A stretch of DNA of 64,000 nt from Roseiarcus sp963742305 (GTDB lineage Bacteria > Pseudomonadota > Alphaproteobacteria > Rhizobiales > Beijerinckiaceae). How positions within the stretch are numbered: position 1 is the first letter of the stretch; each line of letters opens with the position of its first letter. Where the stretch lies: positions 1-64,000 of the forward strand of contig CAVULN010000028.1 in the NCBI GenBank assembly GCA_963742305.1. The letters run 5' to 3'. Made by a program: the position numbers and the translations under genes. Positions 1-8,490 of this stretch are shown here, piece by piece. The notes beneath the pieces were generated by a model, which was not told where the DNA came from, ran no database searches, and saw nothing but the letters and a program-made list of their open reading frames with translations.

Positions 1-960
1 TACACCGCCAGGGCGTCGAACTCGACCGCTCGACGCTGGCCGACTGGTCGGGGCGCGCCGCCTTCGCGCTACGGCCCGTCTACGAGCGATTGTTCGACGT
101 CTTGAAGGGTTCGGACAAGCTCTTCGCCGACGAGACGCGCGCGCCGGTGCTCGATCCGGGCCGACGCAAGACCAAGACCGGCCAGCTGTGGGCCTATGCC
201 CGCGACGACCGGCCCTGGGGCGGTCCCGAGCCGCCGGGCGTCGCCTATGTCTACGAGCCCGACCGCAAGCACGAGCGTCCCGCCGCGCATCTGGCCGGCT
301 TCGCTGGATGCCTCCAGGTCGATGGCTACGGCGCCTACAAAGCGCTGGCCGAGGGCAACGCGGTTACGCTGGCTTTCTGCTGGGCGCACGCGCGGCGAAA
401 CTTCTTCGACATCCAGGCCGCGAAACCCGGCCCCGATCGCCGTCGAGGCGCTGGCGAGGATCGGCGGCCTCTACGCCATCGAACGCGATATCCGGGGGCT
501 CGGAGCTTCGGCGCGGCTGGCCGCCCGCCAAGCCCGCGCCAGACCGATCCTCGAGGCGATGAAGCCCTGGTTGGAGGCCAAGCTCGCCGCTGTCTCCGGC
601 AAATCGAAACTCGCCGAGGCGATCCGCTACGCGCTCTCGCGCTGGGCGGGCCTGACCCGCTACCTCGACGATGGGCGGATCGAAATCGACAGCAACGTCG
701 TCGAGCGCGCCATGCGGCCCATCGCGCTCGGGCGCAAGAATCATCTGTTCGCCGGCTCGGACGAGGGCGGACGATATTGGGCCATCCACGCCTCGTTGAT
801 CGAAACCTGCAAGATGAACGATGTCGATCCGCAAGCGTGGCTCGCCGACGTCCTCGACAAAATCGCCAACCGCCATCCCATGAGCAAAATCGACGAGTTG
901 CTGCCGTGGGCCTACATCAAACAATGGCGCAAAGCGCCAAGCGGCCTGAGAACACCGCTA
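1..960 (+). pseudogene. IS66-family transposase (TnpC), 3' part, frameshifted
   Basis: DDE transposase of an IS66 element whose 5' part lies before the window. Frame 3 from base 3 reads RQGVELDRSTLADW, then ADETRAPVLDPG and QVDGYGAYKA with two of the expected catalytic Asp residues. Near base 420 the IS66-like reading jumps to frame 1 (APIAVEALARIGGLYAIE) and continues to VVERAMRPIALGRKN, which holds the catalytic Glu, and LLPWAYIKQ at about 928. After that the family match stops and the frame runs on without a natural end, so the 3' end is also altered. Either a decayed copy or one with a one-base sequence error near 420; the family call is secure. Confidence 0.85.
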
Positions 961-965
961 ACGGA

Positions 966-1199
966 TCAGCGTTTGCTGGGTTCTTGTTCTCGATGGATTT
1001 GGAGCAGTTCGATGAGGCTCTCGACACCGAATTCGGTGAAGGCGATGACGCCTTCGTCTAGACCGTGGACCCAGATGAGGCCGTCTTCGGGCTCCATTTC
1101 GAGAGCGACGGCGTGGAGCGCGTCGATATCCTCGCCGAGCTCCTTGGCGAGGAGATCGATGGTTTTGATGTGAGAGACCTGGACGGTTCTAAGAACCTC
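966..1199 (-). pseudogene. C-terminal fragment of an unrecognised small protein between two IS remnants
   Basis: The minus strand holds an open frame of 77 codons ending in TGA at 966-968. It reads like real protein: an acidic and aliphatic segment (KTIDLLAKELGEDID), then EMEPEDGLIWVHGLDEG and ITEFG-like text (IAFTEFGVESLIELL). No ATG or GTG lies at its 5' side. The frame runs upstream into low-quality Pro/Ser/Thr sequence next to the IS5 transposase start, so the N-terminus appears lost at the IS junction. The plus-strand frame across the same bases has an in-frame TAG and looks less protein-like. Family not recognised. Confidence 0.45.
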
Positions 1200-1252
1200 G
1201 CCTTGAGGCGGAGTTTCTGATTCCTTCGCTGTTGATGGAGCGGAGTGAGTCG

Positions 1253-1702
1253 ATGCGCGGTGAGCCGGGGTTCTTCGACGTCGATGAGCGGTTGAGACGG
1301 CTGAGCGACCTCGGCGATCAGTTGCTGGCTTTCACGGCGGCGGTCGATTTCGAGATGTTCCGGCCCGAGCTGACGCGGGCGCTGGCCTACGCCGACGGTT
1401 CGCAGGGCGGACGACCGCCGTTCGATCCTGTGATGATGTTCAAGATCCTGGTGATCCAGGCGGCGAACGCCCTCTCCGACAAGCGGACCGAGTTCCTGAT
1501 CAACGACCGCCTGTCGTTCATGCGGTTTCTCGGGTTGGGCCTGTCCGACCGGGTTCCCGACGCCCGCACGATCTGGCTGTTCCGCGAGAAGCTCACCCGG
1601 GCCGAGGCGATCAAGCTCATCGATAGTGCCCACTTATCGTTGATGGGCACTATCCTCGTGCCGCTCTTCGCGCACTATCGCTCGGCAGCTGCGCTCGTCT
1701 AG
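1253..1702 (+). pseudogene. IS5-family transposase, N-terminal fragment
   Basis: Starts MRGEPGFFDVDERL and continues through GRPPFDPVMMFKILVIQAAN, LSDKRTEFLINDRLSFMRFLGL and PDARTIWLFREKLTRA, the typical N-terminal DUF772-type region of IS5/IS1182-group transposases. The match ends at about base 1617. The remaining codons to the stop at 1700-1702 do not resemble the family, and the catalytic core is missing. A perfect 11-bp inverted repeat sits exactly where the family match ends, suggesting a recombination or second-insertion scar. Non-functional. Confidence 0.8.
1622..1654. repeat. Perfect 11-bp inverted repeat at the IS5 truncation point
   Basis: GATAGTGCCCA at 1622-1632 is mirrored exactly at 1644-1654, with an 11-nt loop. 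It lies just after the last recognisable IS5 transposase codon. It could be the end of another mobile element, a deletion scar, or a transcription-stopping hairpin; there is no T-run after it. Confidence 0.6.
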
Positions 1703-1855
1703 GCGGCCCAGGCCGGAGGCTTACGATCCCGGACAGGCTGCGTGAACAGCGTCCCCGCGTCCTGGGCCGTCTTGGTGGGCCGACTAGTGGGTGGGCGGCT
1801 CGCCGTTGAAGCCGCTGACGCAACCGTCCAGCATTGGCGGATGCCTACCTACGTC
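1703..1855. other. Short gap with no recognisable feature
   Basis: 153 bp between the IS5 debris and the end of the beta-helix gene. No gene, repeat or strong hairpin recognised. It probably includes the decayed right edge of the mobile-element patch. Confidence 0.5.
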
Positions 1856-4800
1856 TTACTGCAGGCACGTCGGCATCTTGCCGTGCTCGAAGCAGTATTT
1901 CGCCGGGAGTATGTAGGTGGCTCCGGTCGTCGGATCGAGCCAGGGCCATGTCTGCGAGCCGAAGAAGGCGGGCTTCGAGGTTAGGTAGAACGAGTTCGGA
2001 ACCGTTACGCCCGCGCAACCGAGGTCCGTCGTTCCGCCAGTGCCGTAGCAGTGCATCGCCCGCGTGTACCAGTCCCAATTAGCGGTTCTGGTGATGGTCT
2101 TGACGGTGGTGTCTATCCAAGAATTATTGTTGTCCGACTGCTGGAAGCCGATCTGCCACATCGGCACGTCATTGGCCGCCGAGGCTGTTGCGTATTCCGC
2201 CGCCGTCGTCACCTGAGTCACCCAAGCGGACTGTGCGGGATAATTGCAAGTTGCGCTCGCGAGCTGCTGATTGGTGACGCCCAACACATTGCCGACGAAA
2301 CTGTTGTTATACGAGCCCGCCTGAAGGTCGACAGGAGCGCGGGCACCGCCGTCGTAATCTCCGTAAGGTATAAAACAGCCGCCGTTCGGATACGTATACG
2401 TGTTCAGCGGCGGGTGAGCGGCACGATGCGCCGAGAATTGATTCCGAAACGCGGTGATGTAGATTGAACCGCCCCAATAGTCGTCGCCCTTGAAGTTCTG
2501 GCTGTAGTTGCCCTCCATCAGCTCCAGGTGCCCGGCCAGCCGGTGAGCGGCGTTGATGCCCGCTTCCGGAGCGCCTGGGTAAGTGTCGCCGAACGCGTCG
2601 TCAGTATAATTATAGGCTAGGACGTTGCCGCCTCCTGAGACCGGCATGACATCGACTTTATTGCCGTACCACATGATGTTATTTTCCACAAGATTTTCAG
2701 ACGCCCCCGTCAAGATCGCCAGTAGGTATCCCTGCCCGCCCGGAGTCGGGTGCGGCGTCTCGTGAATGAATAAATCGCGCACAACGTTGCGGAATGTCCT
2801 AGTCAATGAAACACTGGCGCCGTCCGACCAAGCGGATTCGACGTTCTTGATCCAGCAATACTCACAATCGGAGATATTAACGTTGCTGTCCGTGCCGCCC
2901 CAGACGAAGAGGTTCTCAATCCCCGCGCCGTGCAACGGCTGCACTCCGTAAGTCGATATCTGCGCTGTATAGGCCGTGTGGAAGGGGTAGGTGATGGGAG
3001 TGTCGAAAGTGACGGTGGTTCCGTTGACCGCCGTGACTTCCGCCAGTTGGCAGAGATTGATCCATTGGTTGTTCGAATTGGTTCCCGAGGGACAGGTGTT
3101 CCACCACTGAGATCCAGAATTCAAGGCGAATTGCGTGTTGTAGAACACGGCCGGATCCTTCTGAGAGTTCTCGCTGAGCATCACCATGTCGCCGGGCTTG
3201 ATGGCGGAGCCGGGCGCGCTCGTCAGCGTGACACTATACGCACCCTGTACGGCGTCGGAAGCCAGGCTGAAGAACGAGGCGGCGAGGAAAGTGCCCGGCG
3301 CCCACACTTGCAGCGGAGCCGTTCCTGAAGCACTAGCCCGATCTTCCTCGACAAGGATTGTGGCGGTCGAATCGGTACAATAGCTGCCATTTCCAATTGT
3401 GACCAATTTGCCCGAGGCGCAGCTCCTGACGGTCCCTCCTCCGTCAACTTTATTGAGTCCCGTATTGAGCTGTTGCCCTGGTCCGGACCCCCGGAGGGTG
3501 CAGCTCGTATTCTCGAGCGTCACTCCAGGATTGTTAATTTGGAAAACGCCCGTCGCCAGCAACACGACCTGGCCCGGCGGGCAATTGTTGAGGGCCGACT
3601 GAATTGCCGATGTGTCGTCTCGGCCGCTGGGCGAGAGCGTCTTGTAGATCGTGGCGCGATTGGGAATCCCGCTCGCGGTCATCGCCTCGCTGGCGATCGT
3701 CTGCGACTTGTTGATCGTGTAGGTCCCGGTATTGCCAGTCCCGGTCCCGAACGCCGTAATCTGCGTTCCGGTTGCGACACCGGAGCCGCTGATCGTCTGG
3801 CCTGGCCCGAGAGCGCCTGAGTAAGATGAAGTGACGGTCAGCGTCGTCCCCGAGATCGACGCGATGAGCGGAATCGCGTTCATTCCAGCCGTTTTCCAAT
3901 TCGCATAGCCATCTGAGGCCTTCGGTAGAAGACCGACAGTGGGATCAGTGCTGTTAGTGGTGCCGCCGAGGTTATCCGAGCAGGACGCGGTTGTCCCGCC
4001 GCCGCTGCCGGCGCAGGACCACGACCACGGGCCGCTGCCGCCGACCGTCGACGCCGCGCCGGCGGTGCAGAGGTTCGCGGTCGGCTTGGCGCTGACCGTC
4101 GCTCCGTTCGCGCAGCCGCACACGCCGTTGACGGGTGTGGAAGCGACCTTATCCGAGCAGGTCGCCGTTGTCCCGCCGCCGCTGCCGGCGCAGGACCACG
4201 ACCACGGGCCGCTGCCGCCGACCGACGACGCCGTGCCGGCGGTGCAGAGGTTGGCGGTCGGCTTGGCGCTGACCGTCGCCCCGTTCGAGGAGCCGCATAC
4301 GCCATTGACCTTGGTGGTCGAAGCGAGCTTGTCCGAGCAGGTCGCCGTTGTCCCGCCGTTGCTGCCGGCGCAGCTCCACGACCAGGGGCCGCTGCCGCCG
4401 ACCGCCGACGCCGTACCGGTGGTGCAGAGGTTGGCGGTCGGCTTGGCGCTGACCGTCGCTCCGTTCGAGGAGCCGCATACGCCATTGACGGCGCTGGATG
4501 AGGAGGTGGTCAGCGTGGCGTAGAAAGACCAGGCGGTCGGCGAGCAATCCACCGGCGAGGCGCTGAACGTCTTCGGCAGAGCGCCGAATGTGTAGCTGTA
4601 ATACCTGCAATAGTCCAAGCCCCTGTATGTCGCGAACCCAAGTGCATTGCTGCTTGGCAGAAAGGCCATCCAGTAATTGCCGGCGGCCAATGAGACGGGC
4701 GTGACGATCTTGGCCGTATTCCAGCCTTTGATCGGGGTAAAACTCGCGGTCGAGGCCTTGAGCGCGCCAGGCCCGCCCTTGGGACCGGTCGCGTCATAGA

Positions 4801-5026
4801 CCCCGAGGATCAGGTTTCCGCCGGTGGCGGTGACGTAGAAGGACATGCTCTGAATGGTTTGGACCGTCTTGAGCTGGATCATCTGGACAGACAGAACGTT
4901 GGCGTTCTGGGAGTCGGCGGTCGACAGCACGGTGGTCACGCCGTTGTTGACCGACTGCGCCTGCGCCGAGCCAAGAAACACCAGTCCGTAAGCCGCCGCC
5001 GCCAGGAATCCACGAATAAACCGCAT
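1856..5026 (-). CDS. Large exported beta-helix (pectate-lyase-superfamily) protein with three Cys-rich 53-residue repeats
   Basis: 1056 residues. A Sec signal peptide (MRFIRGFLAAAAYGLVF, cleavage probably after AQA near residue 23) is followed by a beta-sandwich-like region to about 175. Then come three near-identical repeats at about 180-232, 240-292 and 299-351, each with VNGVCG, SAKPTANLCT, GGSGPWSWSCAGS and a final TCSD/SCSD. After a Gly/Thr-rich linker module (about 388-450), the C-terminal 600 residues begin with a pectate-lyase-3-type start (GRDDTSAIQSALNNCPPG, then CTLRGSGPG) and look like a right-handed beta-helix with many Asn/Gly turns. Substrate unknown, polysaccharide likely. The type II secretion genes start 1.3 kb away on the same strand, so it is a plausible T2SS cargo (inference). 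Confidence 0.75.
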   Translation of the reverse strand: MRFIRGFLAAAAYGLVFLGSAQAQSVNNGVTTVLSTADSQNANVLSVQMIQLKTVQTIQSMSFYVTATGGNLILGVYDATGPKGGPGALKASTASFTPIKGWNTAKIVTPVSLAAGNYWMAFLPSSNALGFATYRGLDYCRYYSYTFGALPKTFSASPVDCSPTAWSFYATLTTSSSSAVNGVCGSSNGATVSAKPTANLCTTGTASAVGGSGPWSWSCAGSNGGTTATCSDKLASTTKVNGVCGSSNGATVSAKPTANLCTAGTASSVGGSGPWSWSCAGSGGGTTATCSDKVASTPVNGVCGCANGATVSAKPTANLCTAGAASTVGGSGPWSWSCAGSGGGTTASCSDNLGGTTNSTDPTVGLLPKASDGYANWKTAGMNAIPLIASISGTTLTVTSSYSGALGPGQTISGSGVATGTQITAFGTGTGNTGTYTINKSQTIASEAMTASGIPNRATIYKTLSPSGRDDTSAIQSALNNCPPGQVVLLATGVFQINNPGVTLENTSCTLRGSGPGQQLNTGLNKVDGGGTVRSCASGKLVTIGNGSYCTDSTATILVEEDRASASGTAPLQVWAPGTFLAASFFSLASDAVQGAYSVTLTSAPGSAIKPGDMVMLSENSQKDPAVFYNTQFALNSGSQWWNTCPSGTNSNNQWINLCQLAEVTAVNGTTVTFDTPITYPFHTAYTAQISTYGVQPLHGAGIENLFVWGGTDSNVNISDCEYCWIKNVESAWSDGASVSLTRTFRNVVRDLFIHETPHPTPGGQGYLLAILTGASENLVENNIMWYGNKVDVMPVSGGGNVLAYNYTDDAFGDTYPGAPEAGINAAHRLAGHLELMEGNYSQNFKGDDYWGGSIYITAFRNQFSAHRAAHPPLNTYTYPNGGCFIPYGDYDGGARAPVDLQAGSYNNSFVGNVLGVTNQQLASATCNYPAQSAWVTQVTTAAEYATASAANDVPMWQIGFQQSDNNNSWIDTTVKTITRTANWDWYTRAMHCYGTGGTTDLGCAGVTVPNSFYLTSKPAFFGSQTWPWLDPTTGATYILPAKYCFEHGKMPTCLQ
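3974..4489 (-). repeat. Three 159-bp direct repeats inside the beta-helix gene
   Basis: Units at 4489-4331, 4309-4151 and 4132-3974, separated by 21 and 18 bp of spacer coding for Lys/Ala/Ser/Thr linkers. Each encodes 53 residues with four Cys (VCG, LCT, SCAG, CSD). High nucleotide identity implies recent duplication and possible copy-number variation between strains. Confidence 0.85.
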
Positions 5027-6301
5027 GAAGATGTCCCCTCGACAAGTTTTGAATTCCGGTTAGAGCCGCCCCACTTGGAATAAAGGCATCGTCACGAATG
5101 ATCCCTGCTCGCGGCGCAGCCGGCGCCCAGGTCTCTTATGCCCAGCGGCACCGAACGCTCAGGGCCTTAACTCTGTCTCCGCGGGAAGCGCTAGCTTTGG
5201 AGCCGCCCAGCTCCGCAAGCTTCTCTTCCTGCGAAAACTTCGTCCCTGCCCGACAGTGAAAGTCATCAGTGGGGGCTTGAGTCGGGACATGTCGCGCACC
5301 GCGGGCAGAATCGCGCTCCATTGGAAACACCGGCAATTTAAACCGTCCAAGTTGGGGATCGCGATTGCCAGGTTCATTTTCGGACGTCGCCGATATCATG
5401 GCGGATAAAGCATCCATCTCGCATCCACCCATCCTTGTGTCTCCCATTGATTTTTATCCGGTCACCCGTACATCTCTGAATCCGTGCTCGTCTCTCCGCA
5501 TTTGTGTGGAGGGCTTATTAAGCGGGGCCAAGTCGGTTATTGCCTGGTTTGAATGCGGTTTGAATGGGTATATTTCTCGATAACCTTTTGTAAGGTATCG
5601 TCTTTCGAACGATCGTCATATCGCACGACGCTGTCGGTATTAATCAGACTAGTTCGGCTCGGATCCATGTCGATTTACATCCTTAAAGCCTGATTTCCGC
5701 TTTGGCGATCGGCTCTGCGAGTACAGCGTATCCGCCTGAGCAAAGCACGCCAATAAATCAGTCCGGATCAATTTCCACTGAGCGTTCATGTTAACCCTGT
5801 TAACGAAGATCTATTCGAACTGAGGCGGAATTAAGGCATGATATACTTCAATTCTCAGCATTATAAAATTGATTTTAAACAATATTTAGTCGACATTTCG
5901 TTCTGTCGTCGAATTATCTATTTGGCAGCCGTATTTGTATTGACCTCGCGGGCTGTCCTGGGATCGCGAGCTCCCGCGCGCCCGGGAAGAATCGTGTCAG
6001 GAATGGCGACTACGATCGGCGTCGACAGGGGCTGCGACGCCCAGGCTTCATCGCAGGCTCGAAGGCGCGCGAGATTGGCTCGCTGGGAGTGTGGGCAAGA
6101 CAGCGGTTGCGCCGAGATTGCGGCCAGGCCGACTACGCCGTCAGCTTGCGGCCGCGCAATCGCATGTTTCAGCTGGAGGCGCGGCACGGACAGGGTCCGC
6201 AGCGTTTTTCGTCGTCGCCACGGCCGCCTGCAACGCGCAACGCGCCCGCCTCCCCAGCCTGTTGACGGGCCGGAGGGGTGACCCAGCGCAGGGGCCGCGC
6301 G
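5027..6301. other. 1.27-kb region without a recognised gene; includes the beta-helix gene promoter side
   Basis: No convincing gene on either strand. The part around 5440-5960 is markedly more AT-rich than its surroundings and the 3' third is typical high-GC. Short open frames (for example 5838-6281 plus, with an N-terminal hydrophobic stretch) have no recognised homology or RBS. The promoter of the beta-helix gene must lie just above 5026. This may be a decayed or horizontally acquired stretch. Confidence 0.5.
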
Positions 6302-6862
6302 CTATTGCCCTGGGGCTCCATTGGGTTTGGGCAGGGCGAGCTCCACCGACTGTTCGCCCTTTTCGACGACGATCGAGCGCAAGCCGATCCCTTGCACCCG
6401 CCAGCCGTCGTTCTCCTGCCCAAGACGGAGCCGTGAGATCGCTTCGGCGCCGGAGCCCTGAAGCATGGCGAGGCTCGCCTCCCGGCTGACGATCGTCCCG
6501 ATCAGGGTGAGCGACGGCCGCTCCGGGGGAGGGGGCGCAAGCGCTTCCACCTTTGGCGGCGGGGCGGCGGGGAGGGGGACCACGGGAGGCCGGCGCGAGG
6601 CCGAAAACAGCGGTCGGTCACGCGTCGCGGTGAGGGCGGCCAGTGGAATCGCCCACAACGGATTGCCGCTTCGCGACGTCGCATTGGGACCAAACGTCAG
6701 GCTCGCCGAAGAGGGAGCGCCGTTCGCGACACGGTTCCCTTCAGGGCCGCGCGAACCAGCCTCGACCTGAGGCCTGAAACCGGCGCGCTCCCCGACAGGA
6801 CCCGCCGCCGCTTGCGCCGTGAGCGCGGAGCCGATCACGACAATGGCAGCCAGCCGTCGCAT
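6302..6862 (-). CDS. gspN: Type II secretion system protein N-like (GspN/GspC type)
   Basis: About 186 residues, last gene of the gsp operon. The ATG at 6862 overlaps the gspM TGA by one base; an ATG six codons upstream would overlap more. An N-terminal hydrophobic segment (LAAIVVIGSALTAQAA) is followed by a Pro-rich linker, the signature NPLWAIPLAALTATRDRPLF and SASRRPP, then a C-terminal domain (SLTLIGTIVSRE, LRLGQENDGWRVQGI) resembling the HR domain of GspC/PulC. Expected to be inner-membrane anchored and to couple secretin and platform. Naming as N rather than C follows the operon position at the gspM end and the NPLWAIPL motif; no separate gspC is visible. Confidence 0.7.
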   Translation of the reverse strand: MRRLAAIVVIGSALTAQAAAGPVGERAGFRPQVEAGSRGPEGNRVANGAPSSASLTFGPNATSRSGNPLWAIPLAALTATRDRPLFSASRRPPVVPLPAAPPPKVEALAPPPPERPSLTLIGTIVSREASLAMLQGSGAEAISRLRLGQENDGWRVQGIGLRSIVVEKGEQSVELALPKPNGAPGQ

Positions 6863-7410
6863 CAGTCTGCTGGCTGCCATTGCCCAACGACCCCGACCGT
6901 CATTCGCATGCGCCCGCTCTCGGGTTCGCCAAAAAACTCGGGAGACTGGATCGAGAGCTTGTCCACGAACAAGTATGGCATTCCTTCCTCGATGTCGTAA
7001 AGGATCGTCTGCACCGCCGGCTGGCTGACCTCCATGCTGGCCGTCAGACCGACGAAGCCGTTCTTGGCGTCGGGGCCCTCGAGTTCGACCTGCGACGACA
7101 TCAACGCGCCGCCTGCTTTTGTGACCGCCTGTTCGACGCGTTGCTGGAGCGCCGCCCCCGCAATTGTTATTGTTTTGCCGTCGAGAAATGGCGAGCCGCT
7201 CGGGCCCGGGTTCGAGGCGATCGACGCCGGCGAGCCCGCTCGCGACCGTTCGGATAACTGGTCGAGACGAGCTTGAGCCGCGGCAATCTCCGCAGCTTTC
7301 TCGCGGAGGTCCGCGGCGAGGAACAGCGCAACCGCCAAAAGGGCGATCACGGCGCCGGCATAGGCGGCGACCGCCAACGTCTGACGTCGGTCGAGGCCCG
7401 CGGTTCTCAT
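6862..7410 (-). CDS. gspM: Type II secretion system protein GspM
   Basis: 182 residues starting MRTAGLDRRQTLAVAA. One transmembrane helix (residues about 13-31), a coiled-coil-prone Ala/Glu segment (KAAEIAAAQARLDQL), and a C-terminal ferredoxin-like domain with the pattern LQQRVEQAVTKAGGALMSSQ and PAVQTILYDIEEGMPYLFVD typical of GspM/PilO-like platform proteins. The start codon overlaps the gspL stop in TGATG. In the inner-membrane platform it pairs with GspL. The frame stays open into the upstream gspL region because of the gspL frame break, but the true start is at 7410. Confidence 0.8.
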   Translation of the reverse strand: MRTAGLDRRQTLAVAAYAGAVIALLAVALFLAADLREKAAEIAAAQARLDQLSERSRAGSPASIASNPGPSGSPFLDGKTITIAGAALQQRVEQAVTKAGGALMSSQVELEGPDAKNGFVGLTASMEVSQPAVQTILYDIEEGMPYLFVDKLSIQSPEFFGEPESGRMRMTVGVVGQWQPAD

Positions 7411-8481
7411 CAGTTCGTCACCGTGAATGAGGGTTCGATATGCGCCTCGATGCGAAAACTCTCCCCGCCGCTTTGACCCCGCACGGTGGGCGCGAAAAAC
7501 GTGGCCTTGGCGAACCGCCGCGACTGCTCGATCAGCTTGATGAGCGTAGGCGCGTTGGCGGCCGATCCGGCGATCTGCACCTTGTCGCCCTCGATGCGCA
7601 ACTCGGTCAGGTGTGCGTCGTCGGGTAAGGTCTTCGACAGCGCCTCGAGGACCATGACCGCCGAAGGCGCCGCCCATTTCCGGGCCCGGAGGGCTTTGAG
7701 CGCCTCTTCGGCTGCGGGGCCACGCCGAATTCATGAGTTCCGAGCGGCGCTCGGCGATCTGGTTCTCAAGCTCGGCCATCCGGGCGCCATGGCCGCCGCC
7801 GGCGACGAGCCAGGCGCCGAGGCTGATCGCGAAGAGAAGGCCGGACAGGGCCAGGCCAGCGACAAGGCCCCTTCGTAATCCCTGTCCTCCGTTTCGGTCG
7901 CCAATGTCCTGGACGAAAACCGGAATGACAAGCGCCTCTTCTTCGCCGCCTCTCGTCGACATGCGCACCTGAGCGGCCCGCGCGGCCATTGCCGCGCTCG
8001 CGATCGGAACGACCAGCGATCGCGCCGTAGCCGCGACAGTTATGGAGAATTGCCCGTTTCCCGCGTCGACGGGGCCGCTCCATCCGAAGGCGGCTTCATT
8101 GGCGGACCACGGCGTCAGACGATCGATCTGGGAGCGAACGACGCCGTCGAGAAACTGACGCGCGCCCTCAGGCAGTTCGAGCGACCGGAAGATGAAGTGC
8201 GCCGGCGCGAGCATAACCTCAATCGAGCTTCGCGCGAGGGCAGAGCGGATTGCAGGGGAGATCGGACCGGCGATTCCGCTTTCGTCGATGCGCAGCGACG
8301 GCGCCTCCTCGCGTTCCGCTTCGTTGGTGCGCATGTCCATGACAAGAAACGAGCCGTCCGCCTGTTCGACGAGTTCGATTGCGTGGCTGCGCCGAAGCGT
8401 CGCGCTGAGACGTGCGACGCCTGCGGCGACGTCGTCGATCCAGGCCGACGCGCGGGTGAGAAGCGAAGCCCAGACCATCAC
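7410..8481 (-). CDS. gspL: Type II secretion system protein GspL, with a frame break near 7725
   Basis: Inner-membrane platform protein that links the GspE ATPase to GspM. The N-terminal cytoplasmic actin-like domain (EQADGSFLVMDM, LAPAHFIFRSLELPEGAR, LTPWSANEAAFGW) and one membrane helix (LVAGLALSGLLFAISLGAWL) read in one frame to about 7730. The periplasmic domain (AAEEALKALRARKW, LEALSKTLPDDAHLTELRIEGD, ending HIEPSFTVTN) reads in another frame to the TGA at 7410-7412. A single-base indel at about 7713-7735 is the simplest explanation. Both halves are well conserved, so a sequence error is as likely as a real mutation. Confidence 0.75.
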
Positions 8482-8490
8482 GGCCGACCT

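Noticed and set aside
1622..1654. CRISPR-like unit
   Set aside because: Single inverted repeat, no regularly spaced direct repeats; no CRISPR array or cas gene anywhere in the window.
3974..4489. Three 159-bp direct repeats as a CRISPR array or satellite
   Set aside because: The units are coding, in frame, and too long; spacers are 18-21 bp of coding linker.
3939..4523. Plus-strand repeat protein (LPAQDHDHGPLPPT)
   Set aside because: Antisense image of the 53-residue repeats of the beta-helix protein.
5838..6281. Possible small gene with an N-terminal hydrophobic stretch
   Set aside because: No RBS, no recognised motif, and composition changes abruptly within the frame.
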